From Chlamydiales bacterium (GTDB taxonomy: Bacteria > Chlamydiota > Chlamydiia > Chlamydiales > Criblamydiaceae): DNA of 64,000 nt. Each line of letters begins with the position of its first letter. Position 1 is the stretch's first letter. The position numbers and the translations under genes were made by a program. The stretch spans positions 27,151-91,150 of the forward strand of contig JACKPN010000007.1 in the NCBI GenBank assembly GCA_024233575.1. Reading direction: 5' to 3'. The notes under the pieces were generated by a model, which worked only from the letters and a program-made list of their open reading frames with translations, did not search any database and had not been told where the DNA came from. Below are positions 24,601-33,082 of the stretch, in pieces.

Positions 24601-27122
24601 TCTTTAATGGTTTTGCTGAGAAGGACGCCATCGGCATTGCTAGTGGTAACGCTGCACTGGCGGCCGAAAATGTCGTAGGTGTACTCGGTAACGGCGCCGT
24701 TCTTGGCGGTATGGTACGCAAGGGTGCCGTCAGTGTTGTACTGGAAGGTCTCGGTAGTGCCGTCAGCATGGATGATGTGGGCAGGGGCGCCGTGCAGCGT
24801 GCTGCGGGCGATGGTCTTGACGCCAAGGGCATCTTTCTGTGATGTAAGGTTGCCGAGGACGTCATAGGTGTAAAATGTCTCATCAGCAACAGGATTGCCA
24901 TGTTGATCGTAAGTCGCAGGGGCGCGAGTGGCGTACTTGCGGCCTAGCGAGTCGTAGCAATGGTGTGTAGTGTTGCCATAAGGGTCGGTTTCCTCAGTAA
25001 GCAGACCCATATAGTCGTAGCCATAGCGTGTAGAGATTTTTTGCCCGTTTTGTTGGATGGTGCGCTTAATGAGGCGATTGGAATAGTCATAGATAAAGCT
25101 CTCGGAGAAGTTGACAGAGAGGGTTTTCGTGAGTACAAGGTTGCCGTTGGCATCATACTGGTACATGGTCATGCGGCCTTCCGGGTCGCTCTTGCTCTGT
25201 ACTTGACCGCGGTCGTTATAGGTCCACTGTTCGCTATAAGCGAAGGAGCCATCGCTGCCGTAGGTGTCGCGGCTGATCAGAAAGCCGCGTTCGTTATACT
25301 CATGGAGGGTGCGCTTAACGAGTTGCTCCTCCCCGGTGGCAAGATCGAGGTAGGTTTCCTTGATCTCTTCGGGAAGGCCGATGACGGGAAAGAAAGAGGG
25401 GATAATGGTGGTGATGCGCCGCTCGGTAACGCCGGTGAGGTCGTCGCAATCCCAGCTGCTGCCGTCGTCGGTGATCTCTTTGATCTTGACGCCGCTTTCG
25501 TCATAGAAGAAGAAGTGGCGAACCCAGATGTTGCCTTCGTGGTCGAGGATCCATTTAGCTCGGAGGAGCTCGCTGTCCTTATAGTAGGCTAAGCGGGTGT
25601 CTTTCCTAGCGTCGACGGCGCGGGTGACGAGGTTGAGGGCGTCGTTGCTGTACTCGAAGAGCTTGCCTTCATATTCGTTACCGTTGTCGATGGGATACCC
25701 TTGGTCGTCAAGGGTGATGGGGGCATCGCTATTACCGGTGATATTGCCATAGAGGCACTCGCTAAGGACGTTGCCGCGGTCGTCATAGCGGTATGCTTTG
25801 CAGGCAAAGATACTGCCGGTGTTGTCTTCGACGGTAATGCTGTTTAGAAGGGTACTGCTCTTGGGATCGGGGCCGCCCCAATGATAGCGTTCCGTGTTGT
25901 AGTGTTGGTGGTCTTCAGTGCCGATGAAGCGGTGAACGCAGAGCAGACGGTGGTCACCATTGTAGATGTAGGTTTTTTTGTTGTTGAAACAGTCGTAGAC
26001 ATCGGTGGAACCGGACCATTCATTAAGTTTATTGGTGTCGATATGGTAGACGAAGCGGTGGGTGACAATAGGGGTAGCATCGCGGCCAACGGGTGCGGAG
26101 AGGGTTTTAACGCGGTCGACCATTTGACGGGCAACGTAGAAGCCTGTGTTCTTAGGATAGTCGCTTTCATCGATATAGCTGATGCGTAAGAATCTGTTAT
26201 CAGGGCGTTCTATGCTGGCGATGACACTCTGCTCGAGATGGAAAGAATTTTTTCGTTTTTGATATCCATATTTTTCAGTGACAACGCTTTTTCCGTATAC
26301 ACAGGTGAGGAATTCGCCTTTGCCTGCGCCGTGGTCGCCGACGGCGAACCTGTAGACGATTTTTTGCCCGTCGCTGGAAAAGGCGTCGACAGTGTTTTTG
26401 CTGATGTATTTCATCTCAAGATGCGACAGAGGATCGTGTTTGCTGTTGTAGGTCTCGACCCTTTCGAGATATTTCCGGTGCTGGTAGGTGTAGCGGCGAT
26501 GGGTGTGGTGCTTGGTTTTTACGAAATCAAGAGGATAGCCAAGAATAAAATGCGGGTGGCTGATGAACTTGTGCACTTCGCCGGCAGGAGTGATCATGAT
26601 CAGGTTGGAATCGTTAGGTAGTTGCTGAACCATAGTGTTGGCCAAATTGGTTCTGCCGCTAATAACGCCGAAGGCGGTGTTGGTGATGCCGCGCTTCATC
26701 GCTTCTTCGGAAAGGGTATGGCGATGTATCGTCCCGTTTTTGAAGGGAGCTTCGTACGGGATTGCTGAACCATACGCGCCGACATGTTTGGCAACGCTTT
26801 TGGATCTGTAATCTTCAATTTGTTGGTTGTACCTTTCAATGTAGCTGAGAAGGTTCATGTTCCAGCTGCGGTACAGCGAACCGTGGTTCATGTCGGAACT
26901 GCAATAGGCTCGCGAGAGAGTAATGGGCTCGGGACCGGGGATAACCATATCTGTTCGAGTGAAGCAGAGGTCGCCGGTAATGACATTGACGTGACCGGCG
27001 ACGATACTGCTAGGCAACCCTTGGAGATTGGTGATGGGATTGTATTGTTTGCACTCATTGTTATCGGGCGCTGCAGACAAATAGGCGCAAAAGATCATCA
27101 GGAAAATTAGCAGTCGTTTCAT
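21684..27122 (-). CDS. Secreted Rhs/YD-repeat protein with lipase-like C-terminal tail
   Basis: This 1812-residue protein has a Sec signal peptide (MKRLLIFLMIFCAYLSA) and a GGAG ribosome-binding site. After an N-terminal domain (about 30-400, opening with ITGDLCFTRTDMVIPGPEP) come some thirty YD repeats of the form YDxxGxL, which build the shell of Rhs/Tc toxins. The core ends with the Rhs signature (RYYDPQLGRWISKDPLG, then YVHNNPLIHVDLYGL), residue 1532. The 280-residue tail is variable in this family. Here it has SVHSRGS (Ser1701), TLGSP, NNSDIV (Asp1749) and TDHY (His1783), the order and spacing of an alpha/beta-hydrolase lipase triad. The tail DNA is more AT-rich than the repeats. The overlapping lipoprotein gene follows. 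Rhs tails usually act on competitors or hosts; the export route beyond Sec is not evident. Confidence 0.9.
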   Translation of the reverse strand: MKRLLIFLMIFCAYLSAAPDNNECKQYNPITNLQGLPSSIVAGHVNVITGDLCFTRTDMVIPGPEPITLSRAYCSSDMNHGSLYRSWNMNLLSYIERYNQQIEDYRSKSVAKHVGAYGSAIPYEAPFKNGTIHRHTLSEEAMKRGITNTAFGVISGRTNLANTMVQQLPNDSNLIMITPAGEVHKFISHPHFILGYPLDFVKTKHHTHRRYTYQHRKYLERVETYNSKHDPLSHLEMKYISKNTVDAFSSDGQKIVYRFAVGDHGAGKGEFLTCVYGKSVVTEKYGYQKRKNSFHLEQSVIASIERPDNRFLRISYIDESDYPKNTGFYVARQMVDRVKTLSAPVGRDATPIVTHRFVYHIDTNKLNEWSGSTDVYDCFNNKKTYIYNGDHRLLCVHRFIGTEDHQHYNTERYHWGGPDPKSSTLLNSITVEDNTGSIFACKAYRYDDRGNVLSECLYGNITGNSDAPITLDDQGYPIDNGNEYEGKLFEYSNDALNLVTRAVDARKDTRLAYYKDSELLRAKWILDHEGNIWVRHFFFYDESGVKIKEITDDGSSWDCDDLTGVTERRITTIIPSFFPVIGLPEEIKETYLDLATGEEQLVKRTLHEYNERGFLISRDTYGSDGSFAYSEQWTYNDRGQVQSKSDPEGRMTMYQYDANGNLVLTKTLSVNFSESFIYDYSNRLIKRTIQQNGQKISTRYGYDYMGLLTEETDPYGNTTHHCYDSLGRKYATRAPATYDQHGNPVADETFYTYDVLGNLTSQKDALGVKTIARSTLHGAPAHIIHADGTTETFQYNTDGTLAYHTAKNGAVTEYTYDIFGRQCSVTTSNADGVLLSKTIKEYDRFHLRAEYDANGNATHYRYDGAGRLIEKSKDNSTTTYSYDTLGRQSRITEGNLVTAKTYDNVGNVLVECKETTDGALLQRIEKEYDDLNRVIKTTTFGEEGPSVTTLKYDAFSNPIETVDPLGNATCTQYKYNYRNDNGQCVPYKEITDPQGKKTVVIGDARSRDSSILVYNNLGVLLNKSQIFYNSRGNKTAEKHTIISNGEEEKTITTLWEYDSEGRCIKVTEAAGTSEQRSRTTAYNSLGLKACVTKADGVLIYYHYDDLGRCYVIQSTDGTVHYYFERDANGNITRAIDCINNTQSYRSYDAYDRLLDDTLNTGLTLSYTYDANGRIASFTLPDQSSIHYTYDGLHLTAVERRDPFEDTRYIHRYTSYDLSGRVLSQLRIDNNKKTTRYDPCGRISAITTPGWSETLEYDAVGHIVAADIDTIPHRYQYDDLGQLTNESGNATHEYRYDSMHNLLEKDGVATTLNAHHQVTRFGQQSLTYDPNGNLTTKGDLTLHYDALDRLTHLITPTAIYRYTYDDLNRRIAKTHYSAAGNIISEERYLYEGLNEIGLCDADDTIVQLRILGKGLGAEIGASIAIEIDSQPYIPQHDHNGNIVALIDWITGDTIESYHYSAFGQREESPALTPWRFSSKRHDPESSFIYFGRRYYDPQLGRWISKDPLGNPDGPNRYAYVHNNPLIHVDLYGLCLERRDSPLLEHFLNWNHNIERKVGRFIENTAYHVLPCGPSRHCIEGAGRYIQGESFSHDYTGIRDSHSGIVGSRSFFGCAVRYISGILTTPSECEEDAKNFSAMLADHEVRWTCQPAAGGFTDLCDSATKLAGAVTDNIRHLATQIQSDYDELRQRSDNPTIYLSVHSRGSVDLYNATKLLSKEVRACLNIITLGSPIAIPREDFQSAKNYVNNSDIVAKINNFSSTRKDAEIIMTGFSSGGMFSFITDHYISSEGYQEVLESFTDVILEKQGIVNEPF

Positions 27123-27396
27123 CAGTTACTCCGGTGTCGTTATCGCAAATAAATTTTAAGGTTTGGTTGTATACAAAAGACTTGCTTGTCAAACAAGATA
27201 AGATATTATTTTAATGCAAGGTGTTGATTGTCTTAACAATAGGGTTGATGACTATTTGTTGGGCTTGTATTGTTTTTTATAAAGAACAAAAAGGAGATGC
27301 TTTTTGATTGCCAATCTATCAACGAACACCGCAACAGGCGAGATTATCTGTTGATTTGGGAAGCAGTACGCATTAGAATGAGGAGAAATTCAGGAA
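27123..27396. other. Divergent intergenic region
   Basis: About 270 bases between the Rhs gene and the secreted 198-residue protein. It must contain both promoters. A short plus-strand frame beginning at 27270 lacks coding character and is not annotated. Confidence 0.4.
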
Positions 27397-27993
27397 ATGG
27401 CGATGAAAAAATACTTGTTATTTCTTCTGCTAGCGGTTGCACCGTTGTCAGCAGCGATGGAGTCGATCATCGACTTTGATCTGGCTTGCGATGGTCGTTC
27501 ATGGAAGGTTGGCTTCGAAGAAGATCGACAGGATGAGAAGCTGATCGAATGGGTCAACCCGGGGGAAACGCGCAATAACTTCACCCGGATGGTGACGGTA
27601 CAATATCTGCCGCAGCATAATAGAAATCCTGAACAATTTTTCTGCGGCGTAATGGACTACCTGAAAGAGCAGAACCCGGGATGCAACTTCTACTATAAGG
27701 TGCACCATAGAGATGGTTGCAGCATTTTCGGCGAATGGGCAGTGCATGATGGAACGGTCCATGACCAATTTGAATGGGTGCGGGTCTTCTGCGACGGCGT
27801 GCATGGAACGGCAATCCTGCACTACTCGACAAAAGAGCTGTCGGAGGTCGACAAACTGCGCCCGCAATGGTGCCGCATCATGATGTCAGCACGCATGAAA
27901 AATATGACGCCGACTGTGGTACCTTGCGATCCGCCGCCTCTACAAGAAAAACAAATCACCGGCCGCTCTAAGCGGAAACGTTCCTTCCGCTGA
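27397..27993 (+). CDS. Secreted hypothetical protein
   Basis: The protein has 198 residues. Two ATGs, 27397 and 27403, are possible; the second has AGGA seven bases upstream and gives the cleaner signal peptide MKKYLLFLLLAVAPLSAA. The mature part is about 175 residues, with several Cys and many aromatic residues and an alternating beta pattern (MVTVQYLPQ, FYYKVHHRDGCSIFGEW, GTAILHYSTKEL). It ends in a basic tail (GRSKRKRSFR). I recognise no family. A periplasmic or outer-membrane location is expected. Its 3' end overlaps the convergent gene at 27968 by 26 bases. Confidence 0.75.
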   Translation: MAMKKYLLFLLLAVAPLSAAMESIIDFDLACDGRSWKVGFEEDRQDEKLIEWVNPGETRNNFTRMVTVQYLPQHNRNPEQFFCGVMDYLKEQNPGCNFYYKVHHRDGCSIFGEWAVHDGTVHDQFEWVRVFCDGVHGTAILHYSTKELSEVDKLRPQWCRIMMSARMKNMTPTVVPCDPPPLQEKQITGRSKRKRSFR

Positions 27994-28411
27994 TGGCAAA
28001 CATCTGCCTTGCTGCGTGAAAACGTAGGGCACGGTCGACAAACTCTTTGATATCTTCTTTGATCTGTTTGCGTATTTCGTTAGAGAAATGATGGTCGGCG
28101 GTAATCTTGTCTACCCATTGCGAAAAGGAATCTTCAACAACGCCTTCAATCGAAGTCCAAAACTTGGTGATCGACTCGGCAGATCGATGTTTGTCAATGC
28201 CGGATACTTTGTCCAACACGTCGAAAACATCAATCAAAAAATCGGAAACAACGCCGCGAGCGGCTTCAATGAAGGGCTCGGGCGAGGAGTTATCGCTATC
28301 TTGCTCGATGACTTGCGCATGATGGAAGGCATGTTCCCACTCGCGCTGATAGACGACACGCTTAAAATCAAAAAGCGCATGCCAAAATTTACTGACATCG
28401 TTGGCTGACAT
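27968..28411 (-). CDS. Hypothetical helical protein
   Basis: The product has 147 residues. The ATG at 28411 has a perfect AGGAGG ribosome-binding site 9 bases upstream, and a CTATAAT stretch stands just before that. The sequence is helical, rich in Asp, Phe, His and Val, without signal peptide or membrane segment (for example FIEAARGVVSDFLIDVFDVL). No family or motif is recognised. It is transcribed towards the secreted protein gene and overlaps its end. Confidence 0.7.
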   Translation of the reverse strand: MSANDVSKFWHALFDFKRVVYQREWEHAFHHAQVIEQDSDNSSPEPFIEAARGVVSDFLIDVFDVLDKVSGIDKHRSAESITKFWTSIEGVVEDSFSQWVDKITADHHFSNEIRKQIKEDIKEFVDRALRFHAARQMFAISGRNVSA

Positions 28412-28470
28412 GAATAGGCCTCCTAGGATTATAGGGGTATGTCCTTATACTAACAGGAGTCGCTATTTAC

Positions 28471-30036
28471 TCAAACATAACATAATTCTTTGTGTGTAAG
28501 TCTGTTATGTTTTAATTGGTATGCCTCGCCAGTCTTGGGACAGGTGACTTCGAGAGGTTCTTCGCTTTCCAGGGGGAGATCCAGCCGTTCACCATGCCGC
28601 GACATCCAGCCGACTTGCCTTGCGGGGTTGCCGACAACGAGAGCGTAGGCAGGAACATCTTTGGTGACAACGGCGCCGGCGCCAACGAAGGCGTGTGCTC
28701 CGAGCTCGATACCGCAAAGAATCGTTGCGTTGGCGCCGATGGTAGCACCGCGGCGGATCAACGTTGTCTCATACTGGTCGCGGCGCGTCACCGCGCTGCG
28801 AGGGTTGTTGATGTTGGTGAATACCATACTGGGACCAAGAAACACGTCATCTTCACAGATGACGCCACTGTAGATGCTGACGTTGTTTTGCACTTTGACA
28901 TTGTGGCCAAGGGTGACGCCGGGACTGACAACGACGTTCTGTCCGAGGGAACAGTTTTCTCCGATGGCGCAGTCCTTCATCAAGTGACAGAAGTGCCAGA
29001 TTTTCGTTCCGGTTCCTATGGTGCAGCCGGCATCAATGACGGCAGTAGGATGAGCTGTATAGCTGTCGGAAAGATGCTGCATTTCTCCGTCGCTATCCAA
29101 GCTGCGCTGTGCGGCTTGCAGCATCTTTAGGACGCGCAATCCTTCTCTACCGTCGGTAAGGGGCGCCTGCCGTGTTTTGCAACATTCAAGAAAATGGAGA
29201 CATTCATTCTTCAGAGGTTCCTCTTGTGGAACGTGGACAAGCTCGGCGCTTCCTTGGTTAGCGACAGGACTGCCGCTTTCTTGCCAAATGACAGGTTCAT
29301 GGAAGAGTTGAAGCTTTTTTTCCCATGGCTCGCGGTCGTCGAAAAGAAGCGTACCCTCGGTGCCGATAACCATGAGCTTTTGTTCTTTGTAAGGATGCAG
29401 CCAGTTGACGAAAACATGAGCTTTGACGCCGCTGTCGAAGGTCATGGTGGTGATGGCAAGATCGGCGATGTTTTGGGAGAGATATGCTTCTCCGGTGCAG
29501 CGCAGCGAGCGCGGCATGGCGCCGCCGCAAAGAGAGAGAATAATGGAGAAGTCATGCGGCGCAAGGCACCATAGGGCACTCTCCTCGGTACGAATCGTTC
29601 CGAGGTTGAGGCGGTTCGACATGATGTACTGCATCTTCCCGATTGCACCGCCATCGACAAGCTGTAGAAGCCGTCTGAAGCATGGATGGTATTGCAGAAG
29701 ATGGCCGACCATTAAGATGCGGTCATGTTTCTTTGCCAGGGCGATTAGCTCTTCGCCTTCGCTGCTGTCGAGACAGAGAGGCTTTTCCACAAAGAGATCC
29801 TTGCCGGCAAGCAGGGCTTCTTTCGCTAGCTGGAAGTGCAACGCTGCAGGTGCTGCGATGGCAACCTGCGTGATGGCGCGATTCTGCAATACTTCCTGAT
29901 AATCGCCGGTGTTATGCACGCCGTCATATGTTGTATGCGGATCACAGACGGTATGCAATACGCCGATTTGGTCAAAGTTGCGGGCAAGGTTTTTGCCCCA
30001 GCGTCCAACGCCAATGAGTGCTAGTGTTCTATTCAT
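28471..30036 (-). CDS. WbpB-WbpD fusion: UDP-GlcNAcA 3-dehydrogenase plus N-acetyltransferase
   Basis: This 521-residue protein joins two enzymes that are usually separate. Residues 1-320 are a Gfo/Idh/MocA oxidoreductase: Rossmann GVGRWGKNLARN, then VEKPLCL with the conserved Lys. Residues 330-505 are a left-handed beta-helix acyltransferase with hexapeptide repeats (AVIDAGCTIGTGTKIWHF, GATIGANATILCG) ending in VVGNPARQVG, as in WbpD/WlbB. In the known pathway the dehydrogenase oxidises C3 of UDP-GlcNAcA, an aminotransferase installs the 3-amino group and the acetyltransferase acetylates it. The aminotransferase gene precedes it with a 4-base ATGA overlap. The fusion puts first and third step on one chain, which may channel intermediates. 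The product is UDP-2,3-diacetamido-glucuronic acid for surface glycan. Confidence 0.9.
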   Translation of the reverse strand: MNRTLALIGVGRWGKNLARNFDQIGVLHTVCDPHTTYDGVHNTGDYQEVLQNRAITQVAIAAPAALHFQLAKEALLAGKDLFVEKPLCLDSSEGEELIALAKKHDRILMVGHLLQYHPCFRRLLQLVDGGAIGKMQYIMSNRLNLGTIRTEESALWCLAPHDFSIILSLCGGAMPRSLRCTGEAYLSQNIADLAITTMTFDSGVKAHVFVNWLHPYKEQKLMVIGTEGTLLFDDREPWEKKLQLFHEPVIWQESGSPVANQGSAELVHVPQEEPLKNECLHFLECCKTRQAPLTDGREGLRVLKMLQAAQRSLDSDGEMQHLSDSYTAHPTAVIDAGCTIGTGTKIWHFCHLMKDCAIGENCSLGQNVVVSPGVTLGHNVKVQNNVSIYSGVICEDDVFLGPSMVFTNINNPRSAVTRRDQYETTLIRRGATIGANATILCGIELGAHAFVGAGAVVTKDVPAYALVVGNPARQVGWMSRHGERLDLPLESEEPLEVTCPKTGEAYQLKHNRLTHKELCYV

Positions 30037-31133
30037 ACTGATGCCAACGCATATTGTTTGACCGCATTGATAACTTGGTCTTGTTCTTCTTCAGTGATCC
30101 AGGGGTGCATCGGCAGGCTGAGCACCTCTTTCGCTGCCTTCTCGGCAATGGGGAAGTCGCCATACTGATACCCGAGGTTAGCAAAAACAGGCTGTTCATG
30201 CAGGCATCGCGGGTAGTAGACGGCTGAAGGAATCTTGTCCTCGGCGAGTTCCGCCTTGAGGGCATCGCGCTCGGCAACGCGGATGGTGTACTGGGCATAG
30301 ACGTGGGTGTTGCCTTCTTCAACGACGGGCGTCACGCAGCAGTTGTGTAAATGCTGGGTGTAGCGCATACCCAGACGGTGCCGTGCTTCGATCTCTTCGA
30401 TGAAATAGGGGAGCTTGGCGAGAATGATAGCGGCCTGGATGGTATCAAGGCGGCCATTGATGCCTAGCAGCGAATGGCAATGGCGGTCTTCACTGCCGTG
30501 AGTGCGGATGGCGCGGAGGCGCTCGGCAACACTATCGTCATCTGTGAAAATGGCTCCTCCGTCTCCGTAGCAGCCAAGAGGTTTGGCGGGAAAGAAGCTG
30601 GTACAGCCGATGGTGGTGACGCCGCAGCTTAGGCGTCCATCTTGTGTGGCGCCGAAGCTCTGCGCGGCGTCCTCAATGACGGGAAGGCCATGCTTCTCGG
30701 CGATGGCGTTGATGATGGTGTAGTCGGGCATCTGGCCAAACAGGTTCACAGGCATCAGCGCACGGGTGTTTTCAGTGATCGCCGCTTCCAGCAGCGTGAC
30801 GTCGACGTTGTAGGTGTCGGGGTCGATGTCGATGAAAACGGGCTTGGCGCCGGTGAGAGCAATCGCTTCTGCTGTGGAGATCCACGTAAAAGGGGTGGTG
30901 ATCACTTCGTCGCCGGGACCGACGCCAAGGGCCATCAACGCCATGACGAGGGCGTCGGTGCCGCTTGAGCAGGTGATGCAATGTCTGACGAAAACGAATT
31001 CCGATAGCTGGCGTTCCAGTTCAAACACCTCATCGCCCATGATAAAGGCGCCTTTTTTTAAGACTTTCTGTATTGCTCTGTCGATCTCTTTTTTATGCTG
31101 TTGGTATTGTCGTTTGATGTCGATGAATTCCAT
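30033..31133 (-). CDS. wbpE: DegT/DnrJ/EryC1 aminotransferase, WbpE-like
   Basis: The protein has 366 residues and a typical sugar aminotransferase layout: MEFIDIKRQYQ at the start, TCSSGTDALVMAL for phosphate binding of PLP, VIEDAAQSFGA with the Asp that holds the PLP ring nitrogen, and SFFPAKPLGCYGDGG with the Schiff-base Lys. It should transfer the amino group from glutamate to C3 of the 3-keto-UDP-GlcNAcA made by the WbpB half of the next gene. It lies between the dehydrogenase WbpA (6-base gap) and the WbpB-WbpD fusion (4-base overlap), so the three form an operon. Other DegT sugar aminotransferases look alike; the assignment rests on neighbours. Confidence 0.88.
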   Translation of the reverse strand: MEFIDIKRQYQQHKKEIDRAIQKVLKKGAFIMGDEVFELERQLSEFVFVRHCITCSSGTDALVMALMALGVGPGDEVITTPFTWISTAEAIALTGAKPVFIDIDPDTYNVDVTLLEAAITENTRALMPVNLFGQMPDYTIINAIAEKHGLPVIEDAAQSFGATQDGRLSCGVTTIGCTSFFPAKPLGCYGDGGAIFTDDDSVAERLRAIRTHGSEDRHCHSLLGINGRLDTIQAAIILAKLPYFIEEIEARHRLGMRYTQHLHNCCVTPVVEEGNTHVYAQYTIRVAERDALKAELAEDKIPSAVYYPRCLHEQPVFANLGYQYGDFPIAEKAAKEVLSLPMHPWITEEEQDQVINAVKQYALASV

Positions 31134-31139
31134 GGTTCC

Positions 31140-32453
31140 TCATGCGCGTGTTACTAGGTCGTGCTTTCCAATAAAGTTTCGTGTGTCGACGATCGGCACG
31201 CCATAAGAAAGAATCTCTTGTTTCGAGAAGCTGTCGTGCACGGTCGAGATAATAAAACAGTCGTACTGGTCTGTAGGCTCTTTGCTGATCCTTCCAGTCA
31301 GGCGGGGGTGGCTGCGAGTGATGCCGATTTCGCTGAAATAGGGGTCGTAATAGTCAACGATGGCGCCTTTGGCTTCCAGCATATCGATGAGAGTGAGACT
31401 GGGGCTCTCGCGCATATCGTCGATGTCGCTTTTGTATGCGAGACCAAACAGCAGGATGCGCGCACCGCGCAGGGGTTTGCTGACGTCATTGAGAGCATCT
31501 TGAACCTTGCCAACGACATAGTTGGGCATCGCCCTGTTGATCTCGCCGGCGAGCTCGATAAAGCGCGTAGGGATGCCAAACTCTTTGGCTTTCCAGGTGA
31601 GGTAGAAAGGGTCAATCGGAATGCAATGGCCGCCGAGACCGGGACCGGGAAGGAATTTCATGAATCCGAAAGGCTTGGTATCAGCGGCGTCAATGATCTC
31701 CCAAATGTCGAGATTCATCGCGTCGCAGATGACTTTCATCTCATTAACAAGGGCAATGTTGACGCAACGGAAGATATTTTCAAACAGCTTTGCTGTTTCG
31801 GCAACGCGAGGATTGCTGAGAGGGATAACGTTGTCGACGGCGAGCGAATAAAGAGCAACGCCGAGATCAAGACTTTCTTTATTGATACCGCCGATCAATT
31901 TAGGGATGCTTTTTGTTGTATAATTTTTGTTGCCGGGATCTTCGCGTTCGGGGCTGAAGCAGAGGAAGATCTCGTCGCCTAAAAGAGGTGCGACAATTTC
32001 TTCGGTGGTGCCGGGCCAGGTGGTGCTCTCGAGGCATACAAGAGTTTGTGGACGCAGATGCGGAGCAATGGCGCGGCATGTATCGGTGATGTACATGAGA
32101 TCGGGCTCGAGATGCTTACCTAAAGGTGTCGGAACGCAGATGATCACGGCATCGCAGGACGCAGCGTAGGCGTAGTCGCAAGTGGCTTTGAGCCTCTCTT
32201 CCTGAACGAATGTTTTCATCTGCGGTTGCTTCAGATGTTTGATGTAGCAACAGCCGCTGTTGATGCTGTCGACTTTGCTCTTGTCAATATCGAAGCCGAT
32301 GACGCGTATGCCTGCTTCAGCGAAAAGGAGCGCCAACGGCAGTCCTACATAGCCAAGACCTATGATGCCGACAGTCGCTTGTGCGCTGCGGAATTTATCG
32401 ATTTGCGACTCTAAAGCAAGGGTGGTGGTAGGCATTGAATCTATTTTTACCAT
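31140..32453 (-). CDS. wbpA: UDP-N-acetyl-D-glucosamine 6-dehydrogenase
   Basis: The protein has 437 residues and is a UDP-sugar dehydrogenase. The NAD-binding GLGYVGLPLALLFAEAG follows a 25-residue N-terminal extension. The catalytic Cys stands in GPGLGGHCIPIDPFYL, and the C-terminal domain has LFGLAYKSDIDDMRESPS. It oxidises C6 of UDP-GlcNAc to the uronic acid, the first step of UDP-diacetamido-glucuronate synthesis. It leads the three-gene operon with WbpE and the WbpB-WbpD fusion. The substrate UDP-GlcNAc rather than UDP-glucose is deduced from the HIP-type motif and the neighbours. An alternative start a few codons downstream (MPTTTLA) is possible. Confidence 0.9.
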   Translation of the reverse strand: MVKIDSMPTTTLALESQIDKFRSAQATVGIIGLGYVGLPLALLFAEAGIRVIGFDIDKSKVDSINSGCCYIKHLKQPQMKTFVQEERLKATCDYAYAASCDAVIICVPTPLGKHLEPDLMYITDTCRAIAPHLRPQTLVCLESTTWPGTTEEIVAPLLGDEIFLCFSPEREDPGNKNYTTKSIPKLIGGINKESLDLGVALYSLAVDNVIPLSNPRVAETAKLFENIFRCVNIALVNEMKVICDAMNLDIWEIIDAADTKPFGFMKFLPGPGLGGHCIPIDPFYLTWKAKEFGIPTRFIELAGEINRAMPNYVVGKVQDALNDVSKPLRGARILLFGLAYKSDIDDMRESPSLTLIDMLEAKGAIVDYYDPYFSEIGITRSHPRLTGRISKEPTDQYDCFIISTVHDSFSKQEILSYGVPIVDTRNFIGKHDLVTRA

Positions 32454-32527
32454 AGACTATTTCAAGCGTTGCACTTTATCATAAACACTACCGTCCTGCA
32501 AGAAGAACCGACATTGGAGATGAAACG

Positions 32528-32974
32528 ATGGATGCTGCCGAGATGGAACGTTATCTGCATGAACAGATTCCAATATCACAAGCGATGGGTGTCGGCGTCA
32601 GGATGTTAACACTGAACGAAGCGGTGGTAACGGCATCTTTCCATCAAAATATCAACCACAAGAAAACGGTGTTCGGCGGCAGCCTCTCTGCTGTTGCAAC
32701 GTTATCTTGCTGGAGCTTGTTGCGCTTCAATTTGCTAAGCTTGCCGGCAAGCTATGAGATCGTCATCACCCACAGCGATGTGGAGTATTTGGCGGCTGTA
32801 AAGGAAGATTTTGAGGCAAGAGCGGGGTTAAGGCACGAAGAAGATTGGGAGCGCTTTCTTAAAACGCTCGAGAAAAGGGGACGGGCTCGGCTGACATTGA
32901 CAGCGTCGATCAATGTCAACGGCGTTGATGCTGTTCGTTTCACGGGTACGTTTGCCGCGATCGGTATCGGATAA
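32528..32974 (+). CDS. YiiD C-terminal-type (hotdog) thioesterase
   Basis: This is a 148-residue single-domain protein with a GGAGATG ribosome-binding site. The stretch INHKKTVFGGSLSAVATLSCW is the hallmark of the putative thioesterase domain found at the C-terminus of E. coli YiiD: Asn-His-x-x-T-x-F-G-G-S-L precedes the central helix of a hotdog fold. Hotdog thioesterases hydrolyse acyl-CoA or acyl-carrier-protein thioesters; the substrate here is unknown. It is divergent from wbpA and separated by about 75 bases. It is not evidently part of the glycan operon. Confidence 0.8.
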   Translation: MDAAEMERYLHEQIPISQAMGVGVRMLTLNEAVVTASFHQNINHKKTVFGGSLSAVATLSCWSLLRFNLLSLPASYEIVITHSDVEYLAAVKEDFEARAGLRHEEDWERFLKTLEKRGRARLTLTASINVNGVDAVRFTGTFAAIGIG

Positions 32975-33082
32975 TAACTTTTTTACTGCAGTTACAAAAG
33001 TTGTTAATGTTTTTATTTAAATCTTTTGCTTTATTGATAGGTCTGTTACAGTTTTAACTCTTTTAAATAGAGGGGTTTGTCT

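Noticed and set aside
31161..31982. 273-codon plus-strand frame opposite wbpA
   Set aside because: wbpA is a clear full-length enzyme on the other strand; the shadow frame has no recognisable protein features.
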